This document shows, piece after piece, positions 35,552 through 44,477 of a stretch of 64,000 nucleotides of DNA. The notes under the pieces were generated by a model. It did not search any database. It was not told where the DNA came from and saw only the letters and a list, made by a program, of their open reading frames with translations. Within the stretch, counting starts at the first letter, position 1. Every line of letters begins with the position of its first letter. The stretch is from contig NZ_CP100126.1 of NCBI RefSeq assembly GCF_024168045.1, forward strand, positions 1,691,501 through 1,755,500, given 5' to 3'. The translations under genes and the position numbers were made by a program. The DNA comes from Dorea longicatena. GTDB taxonomy: Bacteria; Bacillota; Clostridia; Lachnospirales; Lachnospiraceae.

Positions 35552-36427
35552 TTATACGTCCATCTCTTCTTCATAGTACTTGATCAGTGCCTGAGTGCCG
35601 AGATCTCCGCAGCCTTCTGCCTGAAGGAGTTCGTAGTTGGCAAGCACCTGGCTTAATACGTCCAGATTGAGATTGCTCATGTTCGCTTCGGTAAGGGCGA
35701 GTTTCATGTCTTTGACAAAGTGCTTCAGGAAGAAGCCCGGTGCGTAGTCTCCTGCCAGGATCTTTGGTCCGAAGGTATCCAGCTGTTTGCTTCCTGCCGC
35801 TCCGGTCGATACGGAATCGAGTACCGTCTGAAGGTCCAGGCCTTTTGCCTTCGCATAGGTGAGTGCCTCGCACACTCCGGATAAGGTGCCGGCGATCATG
35901 ATCTGGTTCGCAAGTTTGGCGTGCTGGCCACAGCCGGATCCTCCCTGATAGTTGATGTTGGTTCCCATCGCCTCGAATAACGGCATGCAGGCTTCGTAGT
36001 CTTCTCTGGAACCGCCGACCAGGATGGAGAGTGTACCGTTCTTTGCCCCGGTGTCACCGCCGGTGACCGGTGCGTCCAGTACGTGAAAGCCTCTTTTGGT
36101 TCCTTCTTCTGCGATCTTCTGGTCCAGCATCGGGCTTGTGGTCGTCATGTCGATCAGGTATGCGCCTTCTTTTGCGCTGTCTAAGATGTTGCCTGCATCG
36201 AAGTAGACTTCTTCTACGTCGGTCGGGAAGCCTACGATGGTGATGACTGCTTCTGCGTCTTTTACGCAGTCTGCGATGGTGTCGTGGAAGGTGGCTCCTT
36301 CGCTGATCACGTCTTCGACTTTGGATCTGGTTCTGGCGTAGATGTGTAATTCGAATCCTGCTTTCATGAGATTGCGGACCATGGATCTGCCCATGATGCC
36401 TACGCCGATGAATGCTATTTTGTTCAT
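35552..36427 (-). CDS. NAD(P)-dependent beta-hydroxyacid dehydrogenase (tartronate semialdehyde reductase/HIBADH family)
   Basis: A 291-residue enzyme of the 3-hydroxyisobutyrate / 2-hydroxy-3-oxopropionate reductase family. It has the N-terminal GVGIMGRSMVRNLMKAGF Rossmann motif, substrate motif DAPVTGGDTGAKNGTLSILVGG near residue 120, and the catalytic-lysine region GCGQHAKLANQIMIAG near 165. It reduces a 2-hydroxy-3-oxo acid or a related C3-C4 aldehyde acid; the exact substrate cannot be read from sequence. It precedes the cps operon on the same strand but the 385-base gap and a candidate promoter separate them. The upstream neighbour is a beta-helix protein by 22 bases. Confidence 0.88.
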   Translation of the reverse strand: MNKIAFIGVGIMGRSMVRNLMKAGFELHIYARTRSKVEDVISEGATFHDTIADCVKDAEAVITIVGFPTDVEEVYFDAGNILDSAKEGAYLIDMTTTSPMLDQKIAEEGTKRGFHVLDAPVTGGDTGAKNGTLSILVGGSREDYEACMPLFEAMGTNINYQGGSGCGQHAKLANQIMIAGTLSGVCEALTYAKAKGLDLQTVLDSVSTGAAGSKQLDTFGPKILAGDYAPGFFLKHFVKDMKLALTEANMSNLNLDVLSQVLANYELLQAEGCGDLGTQALIKYYEEEMDV

Positions 36428-36449
36428 TGATTTTTCCTCCGTGGTCTGA

Positions 36450-37127
36450 TTACTCTTCTACTTTCTCCACTACTTCGCCCTGTCTCTTGTAGATGCTGTG
36501 TGCCGGTACGAATCCTCTGACGCTTGACAGCGGGTAGATGTTGCTGTGGCTTCCGATCACGGTTCCCGGATTCAGTACGCTGCCGCAGCCGACTTCTACT
36601 TCGTCTCCGAGCATGGCTCCGAATTTCTTAAGACCTGTCTCGATCCTTTCGTCTCCGGCTTTTACTACGACAAGCTTTTTATCGGATTTGACATTGGATG
36701 TGATGGATCCGGCTCCCATGTGGGATTTGTAACCGAGGATGGAATCACCCACGTAATTATAGTGCGGCACCTGTACTTTGTTGAACAGGATGACGTTCTT
36801 AAGTTCTGTCGAGTTACCTACGACTGCGCCTTCGCCGACGATCGCATTTCCGCGGATGAATGCGCACTGGCGGATTTCTGCGTTCTTTCCGATGATCGCC
36901 GGTCCGTGGATGTAGGCTGTCTGGAATACGGTTGCGGATTTGGCAATCCATACGTCTTCGCCGACCTGATCGTATTCATCTGCCGGAAGGGTCTTTCCGA
37001 GTTCTTTGATGAAGCCGCTGATCTTCGGAAGGATTTCCCATGGGTAGGTGGCTCCTTCGAAGATGTCTTTTGCGATGGTTTCATCCATGTGGTTGTAGAG
37101 GTTTTTGATGGTTAATTGTTCTGACAT
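36450..37127 (-). CDS. Left-handed beta-helix protein, GlmU C-terminal-like
   Basis: A 225-residue protein with a ~65-residue helical N-terminus and then hexapeptide repeats from about residue 65 (WIAKSATVFQTAYIHGPAIIG-type turns read in hexads) to about 205, a left-handed beta-helix. Members are often annotated as UDP-N-acetylglucosamine pyrophosphorylase-related because they resemble the acetyltransferase half of GlmU, but the nucleotidyl transferase half is absent. Conserved YVGDSILGYKSHMGAG and GAMLGDEVEVGCGSVLNPG loops are seen. Acyl- or nucleotidyl-sugar binding is likely; the reaction is unknown. It sits between topB and the dehydrogenase, probably in one transcript. Confidence 0.85.
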   Translation of the reverse strand: MSEQLTIKNLYNHMDETIAKDIFEGATYPWEILPKISGFIKELGKTLPADEYDQVGEDVWIAKSATVFQTAYIHGPAIIGKNAEIRQCAFIRGNAIVGEGAVVGNSTELKNVILFNKVQVPHYNYVGDSILGYKSHMGAGSITSNVKSDKKLVVVKAGDERIETGLKKFGAMLGDEVEVGCGSVLNPGTVIGSHSNIYPLSSVRGFVPAHSIYKRQGEVVEKVEE

Positions 37128-37142
37128 GTTGGTTCTCCTTTT

Positions 37143-39200
37143 TTATTTTTTAGTTTTTCCGGTCTTTCTCACCGGCTTCTTATAAAACTGCGCTGCCTTA
37201 TCATAGTACGCCCGCATCTGATACTGATTGTTCAGACCTTTGACTGCAAGTGTGCGTCTTGATACAAAATCATCCAGCTTTTTCATATATTCATCTGATG
37301 TGATATCTCCGTCTGCCACATACGTCAGACCTTTTTCCCAGCTTGCCGTAAGTTCCGGGTTCAGGAGCGGCCGGATGGAATGGTCTACGACATCGTAGAT
37401 CATTTCCCCTAACATCGTCGGCGTGACGATCTGGGTCTTTTTATTGAGTGCCAGATATTTATTATTAAATAATTTCTTCAGTATCTCGCCTCTGGTGGCA
37501 CTGGTGCCGATTCCGCTTCCTTTGATCTGGGCACGGAGTTCTTCATCTTCGATGAGCTGTCCTGCATTTTCCATGGCAAGGATCAGTGAACCGGAATTGT
37601 AGCGCTTCGGCGGCGAGGTCTTGCCTTCTTTGATGTCCAGGGACTGTACCGGAAGGGTCATGCCTTTCTTGAGGCTCTGGATCCTGGCGAAGAAGGCTGC
37701 ATCAGTGTCTTTGTCCTCGGTACTGTCTGCGCTGCTGTCTGTATTGTCGTTATTGTCGTTCTTCCTGCCCGGCACGCCTGTAACTTTCAGATAGCCTTCT
37801 TCTGCCAGTACTTTGAAGCTTGAGAAGAAGGATTCTTCTTTGATCTTCGTCACGATCGATACTTTCTGATAGACAGCCGGTGGGTAGAAGATGCTTAAGA
37901 ATCGTCTTACGATCACATCATACACCCTCTGTGACAGATTCGGAAGTCCTTTTAGTGCTCCCATGCCCTGTCCGGTCGGGATGATCGCATAGTGGTCTGT
38001 GATCTGTTTGTCGTTGACATATCTCGTCTTCTCCAGTCCTTTGTGACTGCCGAATTTCACGATATCCTGAAGATATGGCTTTGCCGGTTCGTACTGCATC
38101 AGGCCGTTCAAGTTCTTGTGGATCTCTTTTGCCACTGCTGTCGACAGCACGCGGGCGTCCGTTCTTGGGTAGGTGACGAGCTTTTTTTCATATAGTTCCT
38201 GGATGATCCGGAGAGTCTCATCCGGGCTGATCTTGAACCGCTTGGAACATTCATTCTGGATCTCGGCCAGGTTGAATAATAACGGCGGGTTCTTCTTTTC
38301 TTTCTTTTTTTCTATGGATACGATCTGGCAGGTCAGGGGCTGGCTGGCGTCTAACTCGCTGTTGCTTAGGCAGCGGATCAGTTCTTCTGCCTTTTCCTTT
38401 TCTTTGAATCCATTTTCCTTATAGAGGTCGAAGGATTCGAACCATTTTGATCCTTTGACTGCCCGCCATTCTCCTTCGAATGTTGCCCCTTTCTCTCCGA
38501 TGGTGCTTAGGACTCTGTAGAACGGGGTCTCTACGAATTCCCTGATCTCCCGTTCTCTGCGCACGACCATGCCGAGGACGCAGGTCATAACGCGGCCTAC
38601 GGATACGACGGAATATTTCGTATTCAGATAATTGGAGATGCTGTTGCCGTATTTCAATGTCAGAAGGCGGGAGAAGTTGATTCCCATCAGGTAGTCTTCC
38701 TTGGCTCTTAGGTAAGCCGATGCTGCCAGATTGTCGTATTCTTTTAAGTCTTTTGCTTCTTTGATCCCGCGCAGGATCTCTTCTTCTGTCTGGGAGTCGA
38801 TCCATACGCGGCGGCGGTTCTTGCCTTTTACGCCTGCCTGCTGTTCGACCAGACGGTAGATGTATTCTCCTTCCCGTCCCGAGTCGGTACAGACGTAGAT
38901 GGTGTCTACGTCTGTGCGGTTCAGCAGTCCCGATACGATTCGGAACTGCTTTGACACTGCCGGAATGACTTCGTATTTGAATTCCTGCGGGATAAAAGGC
39001 AGAGTCTCAAGACTCCACCTTTTTAATGCCGGATCGTATTCTTCCGGATAACTCATCGTGACTAGGTGTCCGACGCACCAGGTTACGATTGCTTCTGCTG
39101 ATTCGAGATATCCGTCTTTTCTCTGTGTATTGATATGCAATGCCTTGGCGAACTCCTGCGCTACGCTGGGTTTTTCGGCAATGTATAGTGATTTTCCCAT
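37143..39200 (-). CDS. topB: DNA topoisomerase III
   Basis: A 685-residue type IA topoisomerase that cuts one DNA strand through a tyrosine link and resolves DNA junctions and precatenanes. The Toprim domain opens SLYIAEKPSVAQEFAKAL and contains VCTDSGREGEYIYR with the acidic metal residues. The active-site tyrosine is in VTYPRTDARVLS near residue 330. IKGSGIGTSATRGEI and SWEKGLTYVADG are conserved C-terminal motifs. Full length, ending in a basic tail (KPVRKTGKTKK). An AAGGAG precedes the start. A large palindrome lies between it and ppk1 upstream. The type often comes from chromosomal as well as conjugative copies; the flanking housekeeping genes suggest the chromosomal one. Confidence 0.95.
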   Translation of the reverse strand: MGKSLYIAEKPSVAQEFAKALHINTQRKDGYLESAEAIVTWCVGHLVTMSYPEEYDPALKRWSLETLPFIPQEFKYEVIPAVSKQFRIVSGLLNRTDVDTIYVCTDSGREGEYIYRLVEQQAGVKGKNRRRVWIDSQTEEEILRGIKEAKDLKEYDNLAASAYLRAKEDYLMGINFSRLLTLKYGNSISNYLNTKYSVVSVGRVMTCVLGMVVRREREIREFVETPFYRVLSTIGEKGATFEGEWRAVKGSKWFESFDLYKENGFKEKEKAEELIRCLSNSELDASQPLTCQIVSIEKKKEKKNPPLLFNLAEIQNECSKRFKISPDETLRIIQELYEKKLVTYPRTDARVLSTAVAKEIHKNLNGLMQYEPAKPYLQDIVKFGSHKGLEKTRYVNDKQITDHYAIIPTGQGMGALKGLPNLSQRVYDVIVRRFLSIFYPPAVYQKVSIVTKIKEESFFSSFKVLAEEGYLKVTGVPGRKNDNNDNTDSSADSTEDKDTDAAFFARIQSLKKGMTLPVQSLDIKEGKTSPPKRYNSGSLILAMENAGQLIEDEELRAQIKGSGIGTSATRGEILKKLFNNKYLALNKKTQIVTPTMLGEMIYDVVDHSIRPLLNPELTASWEKGLTYVADGDITSDEYMKKLDDFVSRRTLAVKGLNNQYQMRAYYDKAAQFYKKPVRKTGKTKK

Positions 39201-39229
39201 GTAATTGTGTTACTCCTTGGTGAGCCGAT

Positions 39230-39324
39230 GGGGACGGGAATTACTGGCTTTTTTCCTGTCCCTGATGGCTTTTATTTTTTTCTGTGCCGGAGGGACAGGA
39301 AAAAAGCCAGTAATCCCCGTCCCC
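39230..39324. repeat. 34-bp near-perfect inverted repeat, REP/MITE-like
   Basis: Arms at 39230-39263 and 39291-39324 are reverse complements with one mismatch (a wobble pair in RNA), separated by 27 bases. Ends read GGGGACGG and CCGTCCCC. The right arm lies inside ppk1 and encodes its last residues; the loop contains the ppk1 stop codon. Two shorter relatives lie at 41443-41475 and 41792-41830. The long hairpin may also act as a transcription barrier between ppk1 and topB. Confidence 0.8.
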
Positions 39325-41410
39325 GTTGGTCTTCTTCTCGGCTGCCGTGCTGTGCTTCTTCCATGAAGACTGCCTGGGAATCCACAGCTTTTATGCCGCC
39401 GGTCCGTTTCATATATGTGCCGTCTTTCTGCATGATCCTTGCTTTCACGTTATCGCTTAACATGATCTTCAGGTCATGGTTGATCTGGCGTCTGATCTGC
39501 CCGTCTAATACCGGGCAGGCTACTTCTACTCTTTTTTCTGTATTTCTTGTCATCATGTCTGCGGAGCCGATATAGATCTTCTGCTCTTTGCCGGTTCCGA
39601 AGCTGAAGATACGTGGATGTTCCAGATAGCGGCCAACCACGCTCATCACTCTGACATTTTCCGTAAATCCAGGCACTCCCGGTAGTATACAGCAGATTCC
39701 GCGAACAATCAAGTCTACCCTTACTCCAGCGCAGGAGGCCTCGGATACTTTCTTTATGAAGTCCACATCTGTCACGGAGTTCATCTTCATAATGATGCGT
39801 CCTTCGCTTCCTTTTGCTATCTCTTCGTCCATCATCTGTAAGATACGGCTCTTTAAACTGACCGGTGATACGATCAGGTATTGATAGCTGCCCTGCAGAT
39901 TGCCGATGGACATATTCTTGAAAAATTCTGCGGCGTCTTGTCCGATTCGCGGATCGGCTGTCATCAGGGACAGATCGGTATACATGGCAGCTGTCTTCTC
40001 GTTATAATTGCCGGTTCCGACCTGTGTGATATACTGGATGTCATTGCGGTTCCTGTATGTGATCAGACAGATCTTGGAATGCACTTTGTAACCGTCGAAT
40101 CCGTAGATCACACGGCATCCTGCTTCTTCCAGACGTTCCGACCAGTCGATGTTGTTCTGCTCGTCAAATCTTGCACGCAGCTCGATCAGCGCGGTGACTT
40201 CTTTTCCATTTTCCGCAGCTGCGCACAGATATTCCACCAGTCTTGCCTTCTTCGCCAGGCGGTAGATGGTGATCTTGATCGTCATTACATTCGGATCTGC
40301 CGCGGCATCTTTGATCAGCTTCAGGAATGGATCCATGCTTTCGTATGGGTAGAACAACAGGATATCATTCTTTTTCACCTGTTTTAACATGTTTCCGTCC
40401 TGTACATGTGCTGATTTTTGCGGGGAGAATGGTTCGTAGACCAGTGCTTTCTTCATGGACTCCGGGAGATTTCCTGCGATGGAGAACATATAATCCAGTT
40501 TCATCGGCATCTTCGTGCGGAAGATCTGCTCCGGTGTGATTTTGAATTTCTTACAGAAGTATTCCTGCATTTCCGATGTCAGTTTCTCCGCTGTTTCTAA
40601 TCTTACTACCGCCATCCTGCGGCGTTTGTGCAGGGTACTCTGCATGAGTTTCCGGAAATCATCGGTAACCTCCAGTGCCTCATCGTCCGGAGATACGTCT
40701 GCATTTCTTGTCACGCAGATGTAGTTCGGGTCGTATACTTCGTACTGGTCAAATACCAGATCCAGGTATTCCATGATGACTTTCTCCATGCGGATATAAC
40801 GGATGTCATGTCCCGGAAGCATCAGGATATCGGATACATAGGTCGGAACCGGTACGATTCCGAGGATCTGTTCTTTTTCTTTGTCGTCTTTATTCTTCCT
40901 GCTATTGATATGCTTCAGATTGGCTGTTACGTAGATATCTTTATTCATAAGATGCGGGAACGGGTGGCTGCTGTCTACGATCTGCGGTGACAGTACCGGC
41001 AGGATCTGCTCTTTGAAACATTTCTTAACATATTTCTTCTCGTCTGCCTCCAGTTCTTTAAAGTCCAGTCCGCAGACTCCGTATGGGGACAGTTCTTTCT
41101 TGATCCCGGCGTAGGTCTTGTCACGTTCTTTATATAACGGGGCAACTGCTGCGTAGATCGCATCCAGCTGCTCCTGCGGTGTCATTCCCGACCGGCTGTC
41201 CTTGTGGCGGTCATCTGTCTGCACCATATCATAGAGACTTCCGACACGGATCATGAAGAATTCATCTAAGTTGCTGGTGAAGATGGCTACAAATTTCATA
41301 CGTTCTAATAGCGGCACGCTCTTATCTCTTGCTTCTTCCAATACACGCTGATCGAATCTCAGCCAGGAAAGTTCTCGGTTCTGTGTGTAGTTCAATAATT
41401 CTCGGTCCAT
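39272..41410 (-). CDS. ppk1: Polyphosphate kinase 1
   Basis: A 712-residue PPK1 that builds inorganic polyphosphate from ATP. N-terminal motif NRELSWLRFDQRVLEEA, middle IFTSNLDEFFMIRVG, the autophosphorylated histidine in GYKVHSKICLI near residue 440 and the second histidine in RYLEHPRIFSFGTG near 600, with TGNYNEKTAAMYTDL between. The conserved protein ends around residue 690; the final ~17 residues (RGRGLLAFFLSLRHRKK) are encoded by one arm of a GGGGAC palindrome, so the native stop has been replaced by the repeat insertion. The enzyme core is intact. It lies upstream of topB on the same strand. Confidence 0.95.
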   Translation of the reverse strand: MDRELLNYTQNRELSWLRFDQRVLEEARDKSVPLLERMKFVAIFTSNLDEFFMIRVGSLYDMVQTDDRHKDSRSGMTPQEQLDAIYAAVAPLYKERDKTYAGIKKELSPYGVCGLDFKELEADEKKYVKKCFKEQILPVLSPQIVDSSHPFPHLMNKDIYVTANLKHINSRKNKDDKEKEQILGIVPVPTYVSDILMLPGHDIRYIRMEKVIMEYLDLVFDQYEVYDPNYICVTRNADVSPDDEALEVTDDFRKLMQSTLHKRRRMAVVRLETAEKLTSEMQEYFCKKFKITPEQIFRTKMPMKLDYMFSIAGNLPESMKKALVYEPFSPQKSAHVQDGNMLKQVKKNDILLFYPYESMDPFLKLIKDAAADPNVMTIKITIYRLAKKARLVEYLCAAAENGKEVTALIELRARFDEQNNIDWSERLEEAGCRVIYGFDGYKVHSKICLITYRNRNDIQYITQVGTGNYNEKTAAMYTDLSLMTADPRIGQDAAEFFKNMSIGNLQGSYQYLIVSPVSLKSRILQMMDEEIAKGSEGRIIMKMNSVTDVDFIKKVSEASCAGVRVDLIVRGICCILPGVPGFTENVRVMSVVGRYLEHPRIFSFGTGKEQKIYIGSADMMTRNTEKRVEVACPVLDGQIRRQINHDLKIMLSDNVKARIMQKDGTYMKRTGGIKAVDSQAVFMEEAQHGSREEDQRGRGLLAFFLSLRHRKK

Positions 41411-41442
41411 AGGGGCTTCCTCCGTTTCTTGCCATGGGCCAT

Positions 41443-41475
41443 GGGGACGGTGTTTTTGGTTTTTTTAGTGTCCCC
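41443..41475. repeat. REP-like palindrome, GGGGACGG...GTCCCC
   Basis: GGGGACGGTGTTTTTGG followed by a T-run and AGTGTCCCC, just upstream of the ppk1 start. Its ends match the larger inverted repeat at 39230-39324 and it lies in inverse orientation to the unit at 41792-41830. Probably a dispersed REP/MITE copy. Confidence 0.6.
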
Positions 41476-41667
41476 ACCGGCACTTTGTAATCAGCGAGTT
41501 TATTGTATACTTTATTATAGCAAAACCATCTTTTATTCTCAACACTGAGATGTATCGTGTTCAGACTTGTGACAAAACTGGTGTTCAGATTTGTGATCGG
41601 ATTTGTGATTGGATTTTGTATCGGCAGGCGGGACCGGCTTCTTTGCTGGAGATATAACGTATAAAAA

Positions 41668-41706
41668 GGCGGGAACTGCGCCTTTTTACATATTGCAGTT
41701 CCCGCC
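41668..41706 (-). terminator. Rho-independent terminator of the asd transcript
   Basis: A perfect 12-bp GC-rich stem (GGCGGGAACTGC with GCAGTTCCCGCC) and a 15-base loop. On the minus strand it is followed by TTTTTAT, and on the plus strand by a T-rich stretch, so it could work in both directions. It lies ~125 bases beyond the asd stop. The rest of the 41411-41830 gap holds the two palindromes and, near 41560-41620, loose repeats of a GTGTTCAGATTTGTGAT word; no gene is seen. Confidence 0.8.
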
Positions 41707-41791
41707 CTTTTATATTTTATGCTTTCATCTTTTTTATGCTTTTGCCTTTTTATGTCTTCGCCTTATGAATGCTAAGCAGGTGAGTGTACCA

Positions 41792-41830
41792 CCAGGGACA
41801 CTAAAAAAGCCGGATTTCCCGTCCCCCTGG
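41792..41830. repeat. REP-like palindrome touching the asd stop codon
   Basis: The segment opens CCAGGGACACTAAAAAAGCC and closes CCCGTCCCCCTGG, the same word family as the palindromes at 39230 and 41443 (shared AAAAAAGCC and GTCCCC). It ends one base before the asd stop codon, so as with ppk1 a unit sits right at a gene's 3' end. Confidence 0.6.
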
Positions 41831-42916
41831 CTATTTCGCCTGGATATATCCCTTAGCAGTAAGTGCTTCAGCACAAAGCACAGCTCCGCCTGCTGCACCA
41901 CGGACAGTGTTGTGTGACAGTCCGATGAATTTGTAATCATACATGCTGTCTTCTCTCAGACGTCCGATGGATACGCCCATTCCGTTCTCGTAGTTAACGT
42001 CAGCTTTTACCTGCGGTCTGTCGTCTTCTGACAGGTACTGGATGAACTGCTTTGGAGCACTTGGAAGTTCTGCTTCCTGTGGGAATCCCTTGAAGCTTTC
42101 CAGTTTCTCGATCAGCTGTTCTTTGGTTGGCTTCTTCTCGAAGTTGATGAATACAGCTGCTGTATGTCCATTCAGTACAGGGACTCTTAAGCACTGGCAT
42201 GTGATCTTTGGCTCTTCTGCAAGTTTAATTTCACCATTTTCCAGTGTTCCGAGTACACGCAGAGGTTCTTTTTCGCTCTTTTCTTCTTCTCCTCCGATGT
42301 ATGGGATGATATTCTCGATCATTTCCGGCCAGTCTTTGAATGTCTTACCTGCTCCGGAGATTGCCTGGTATGTTGTTACAACAACTTCCTTCGGTCCGAA
42401 TTCTTTCCATGCTGCAAGTGCAGGTGTGTAGCTCTGGATGGAGCAGTTTGGTTTTACTGCGATGAATCCGCGTGTTGTTCCGAGACGCTCTTTCTGAGTC
42501 TTGATCAGGTCGAAGTGCGCTGCGTTGATCTCAGGTACTACCATCGGTACATCTTTTGTCCAGCGGTGTGCGCTGTTGTTTGATACAACCGGTGTCTCTG
42601 TCTTTGCATATGCTTCTTCGATCGCTTTGATCTCGTCTTTTGTCATATCTACGGCACTGAATACAAAATCTACGGTAGAAGCTACTTCTTCTACTTCATT
42701 TACATTCTTTACGATCAGTTTCTTAACGCCTTCCGGCATTGGTGTATCCATTTTCCAGCGTCCGCCGACTGCCTCTTCGTATGTCTTTCCTGCTGAACGC
42801 GGGCTTGCTGCTACTGTTACTACTTCGAACCAAGGGTGATTTTCAAGCAATGAGATAAAACGCTGTCCAACCATTCCTGTTGCTCCTAAAATACCTACTC
42901 TTAATTTCTTCTCCAT
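41831..42916 (-). CDS. asd: Aspartate-semialdehyde dehydrogenase
   Basis: A 361-residue NADP-dependent enzyme reducing aspartyl phosphate to aspartate semialdehyde, the branch point to lysine/diaminopimelate, threonine and methionine. N-terminal GILGATGMVGQRFISLL cofactor motif, catalytic cysteine in AVKPNCSIQSY near residue 153, and later RVPVLNGHTAAVFI. The insertions and the NCSIQ active site match the archaeal/fungal-like type found in many Clostridia, a bit longer than the E. coli-type. A terminator lies beyond its stop codon. argH lies 28 bases upstream on the same strand; they may be co-transcribed. Confidence 0.95.
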   Translation of the reverse strand: MEKKLRVGILGATGMVGQRFISLLENHPWFEVVTVAASPRSAGKTYEEAVGGRWKMDTPMPEGVKKLIVKNVNEVEEVASTVDFVFSAVDMTKDEIKAIEEAYAKTETPVVSNNSAHRWTKDVPMVVPEINAAHFDLIKTQKERLGTTRGFIAVKPNCSIQSYTPALAAWKEFGPKEVVVTTYQAISGAGKTFKDWPEMIENIIPYIGGEEEKSEKEPLRVLGTLENGEIKLAEEPKITCQCLRVPVLNGHTAAVFINFEKKPTKEQLIEKLESFKGFPQEAELPSAPKQFIQYLSEDDRPQVKADVNYENGMGVSIGRLREDSMYDYKFIGLSHNTVRGAAGGAVLCAEALTAKGYIQAK

Positions 42917-42944
42917 CTTCTTTTCTCTCCCTTACTTTTGTTTT

Positions 42945-44321
42945 TTATTCAGCCATATATTTCTTATAAGCTGCGATCGACTTCTCCATCGCATCCTTTC
43001 CCGGTGCTCCGATCGTGATACGCTTATTCACACATGTCTCAAGATCAATTGCTTCATATATGTCTTCTTCAAATACCGGTGAGATCTTCTTGTACTCTTC
43101 CAGCGGAAGTGCATCTAACGGGATCTTCTTCTCGATACAGGTCAGCACAAGTTTTCCTACGATGCCGTGTGCATCTCTGAATGGTACACCGTGATTTACC
43201 AGATAATCTGCTGCATCTGTTGCGTTGGTGAATCCGTGTTTTGCACTTTCTTCCATGCGGTCTTTGTTGAACTGCATGGTCTTTAACATGCCGGCAAATA
43301 ATGTGATGCATCCTTTTGCGGTATCCATGGCATCGAATGCCCATTCTTTGTCTTCCTGCATATCTTTGTTGTATGCAAGCGGGATCCCTTTCATTGTGGT
43401 AAGGAGTGCATTGAGCGCACCATATACGCGTCCTGTCTTACCTCTTACGAGTTCTGCGATATCCGGGTTCTTCTTCTGCGGCATGATACTGCTTCCGGTG
43501 CTGTATGCGTCATCAATCTCCACGAACTGGTATTCATTCGAATTCCAGATGATGACTTCCTCACAGAATCTGCTCAGGTGCATCATGATGATGCTGAGTG
43601 CAGATAACAGTTCTAATAAGTAATCTCTGTCGGATACCCCGTCCATGCTGTTCAGTGTCGGTCCGTCGAATCCAAGTAATTCGGCTGTGTACTCACGGTC
43701 CAGCGGATAGGTTGTCCCCGCAAGTGCTCCGGAACCGAGCGGACAGGTATTCATACGCTTTGCGATGTCCTGCAGTCTCTCGTGGTCTCTGCGGAACATT
43801 TCAAAATATGCTCCCATGTGGTGGGCCAGTGTGATTGGCTGCGCTTTCTGAAGGTGTGTGAATCCAGGCATATATGTCTCGACATTTTCCTCCATCACGT
43901 GAAGGATCACTTCCAGAAGTTCCTTTACCTGGGCATCGATCTCATGGATCTCGTCTCTGGTGAAAAGCTTCATATCTAATGCAACCTGGTCATTTCTGCT
44001 CCGTCCGGTGTGAAGCTTCTTTCCCGGATCACCGATACGGTCGATCAGTGTTGCTTCCACAAAGCTGTGGATGTCTTCATATTTATCTGATATCTCTAAT
44101 TTCCCGGATTCTACATCTTCCAAGATGCCATTCAGTCCGTCTGTGATCTGTTCTTTTTCTTCTTCCGTTAAGATTCCCTGCTTTGCAAGCATTGCTACAT
44201 GTGCAAGACTGCCTTTGATATCCTGCTTATAGAATCTTTTGTCAAATGTAATGGAAGCGTTGAAATTATATACTAACTGGTCTGTTTCTTTTGTGAAACG
44301 GCCTCCCCATAACTGTGCCAT
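42945..44321 (-). CDS. argH: Argininosuccinate lyase
   Basis: Last step of arginine synthesis: splits argininosuccinate into arginine and fumarate. A 458-residue fumarase/aspartase-superfamily enzyme with LWGGRFTKETD start, HTGRSRNDQVA near residue 105, THLQKAQPITLAHH with the catalytic histidine near 160, and the signature STGSSIMPQKKNPD near 280, whose loop serine is catalytic. Full length. The AAGGAAG ribosome site precedes an ATG at 44321. No argG is next to it; a 156-base AT-rich gap separates it from queH and probably contains the promoter. Confidence 0.97.
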   Translation of the reverse strand: MAQLWGGRFTKETDQLVYNFNASITFDKRFYKQDIKGSLAHVAMLAKQGILTEEEKEQITDGLNGILEDVESGKLEISDKYEDIHSFVEATLIDRIGDPGKKLHTGRSRNDQVALDMKLFTRDEIHEIDAQVKELLEVILHVMEENVETYMPGFTHLQKAQPITLAHHMGAYFEMFRRDHERLQDIAKRMNTCPLGSGALAGTTYPLDREYTAELLGFDGPTLNSMDGVSDRDYLLELLSALSIIMMHLSRFCEEVIIWNSNEYQFVEIDDAYSTGSSIMPQKKNPDIAELVRGKTGRVYGALNALLTTMKGIPLAYNKDMQEDKEWAFDAMDTAKGCITLFAGMLKTMQFNKDRMEESAKHGFTNATDAADYLVNHGVPFRDAHGIVGKLVLTCIEKKIPLDALPLEEYKKISPVFEEDIYEAIDLETCVNKRITIGAPGKDAMEKSIAAYKKYMAE

Positions 44322-44477
44322 ATGGATTTCTTCCTTTCATTTTTAAGTTTACTGTTTCCGATTTTAACACATTTCCGCGTAAAAGCAAATATTATTACAG
44401 AAATTTACATATTTATTCACTCTAAAACGTGATTTTTTTCTTAATCCATGCAATTTTCTAATTCCATTTATGCATTT

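Noticed and set aside
41560..41625. Loose repeats of a GTGTTCAGATTTGTGAT word as an iteron origin
   Set aside because: Only two to three imperfect copies, no replication gene nearby.
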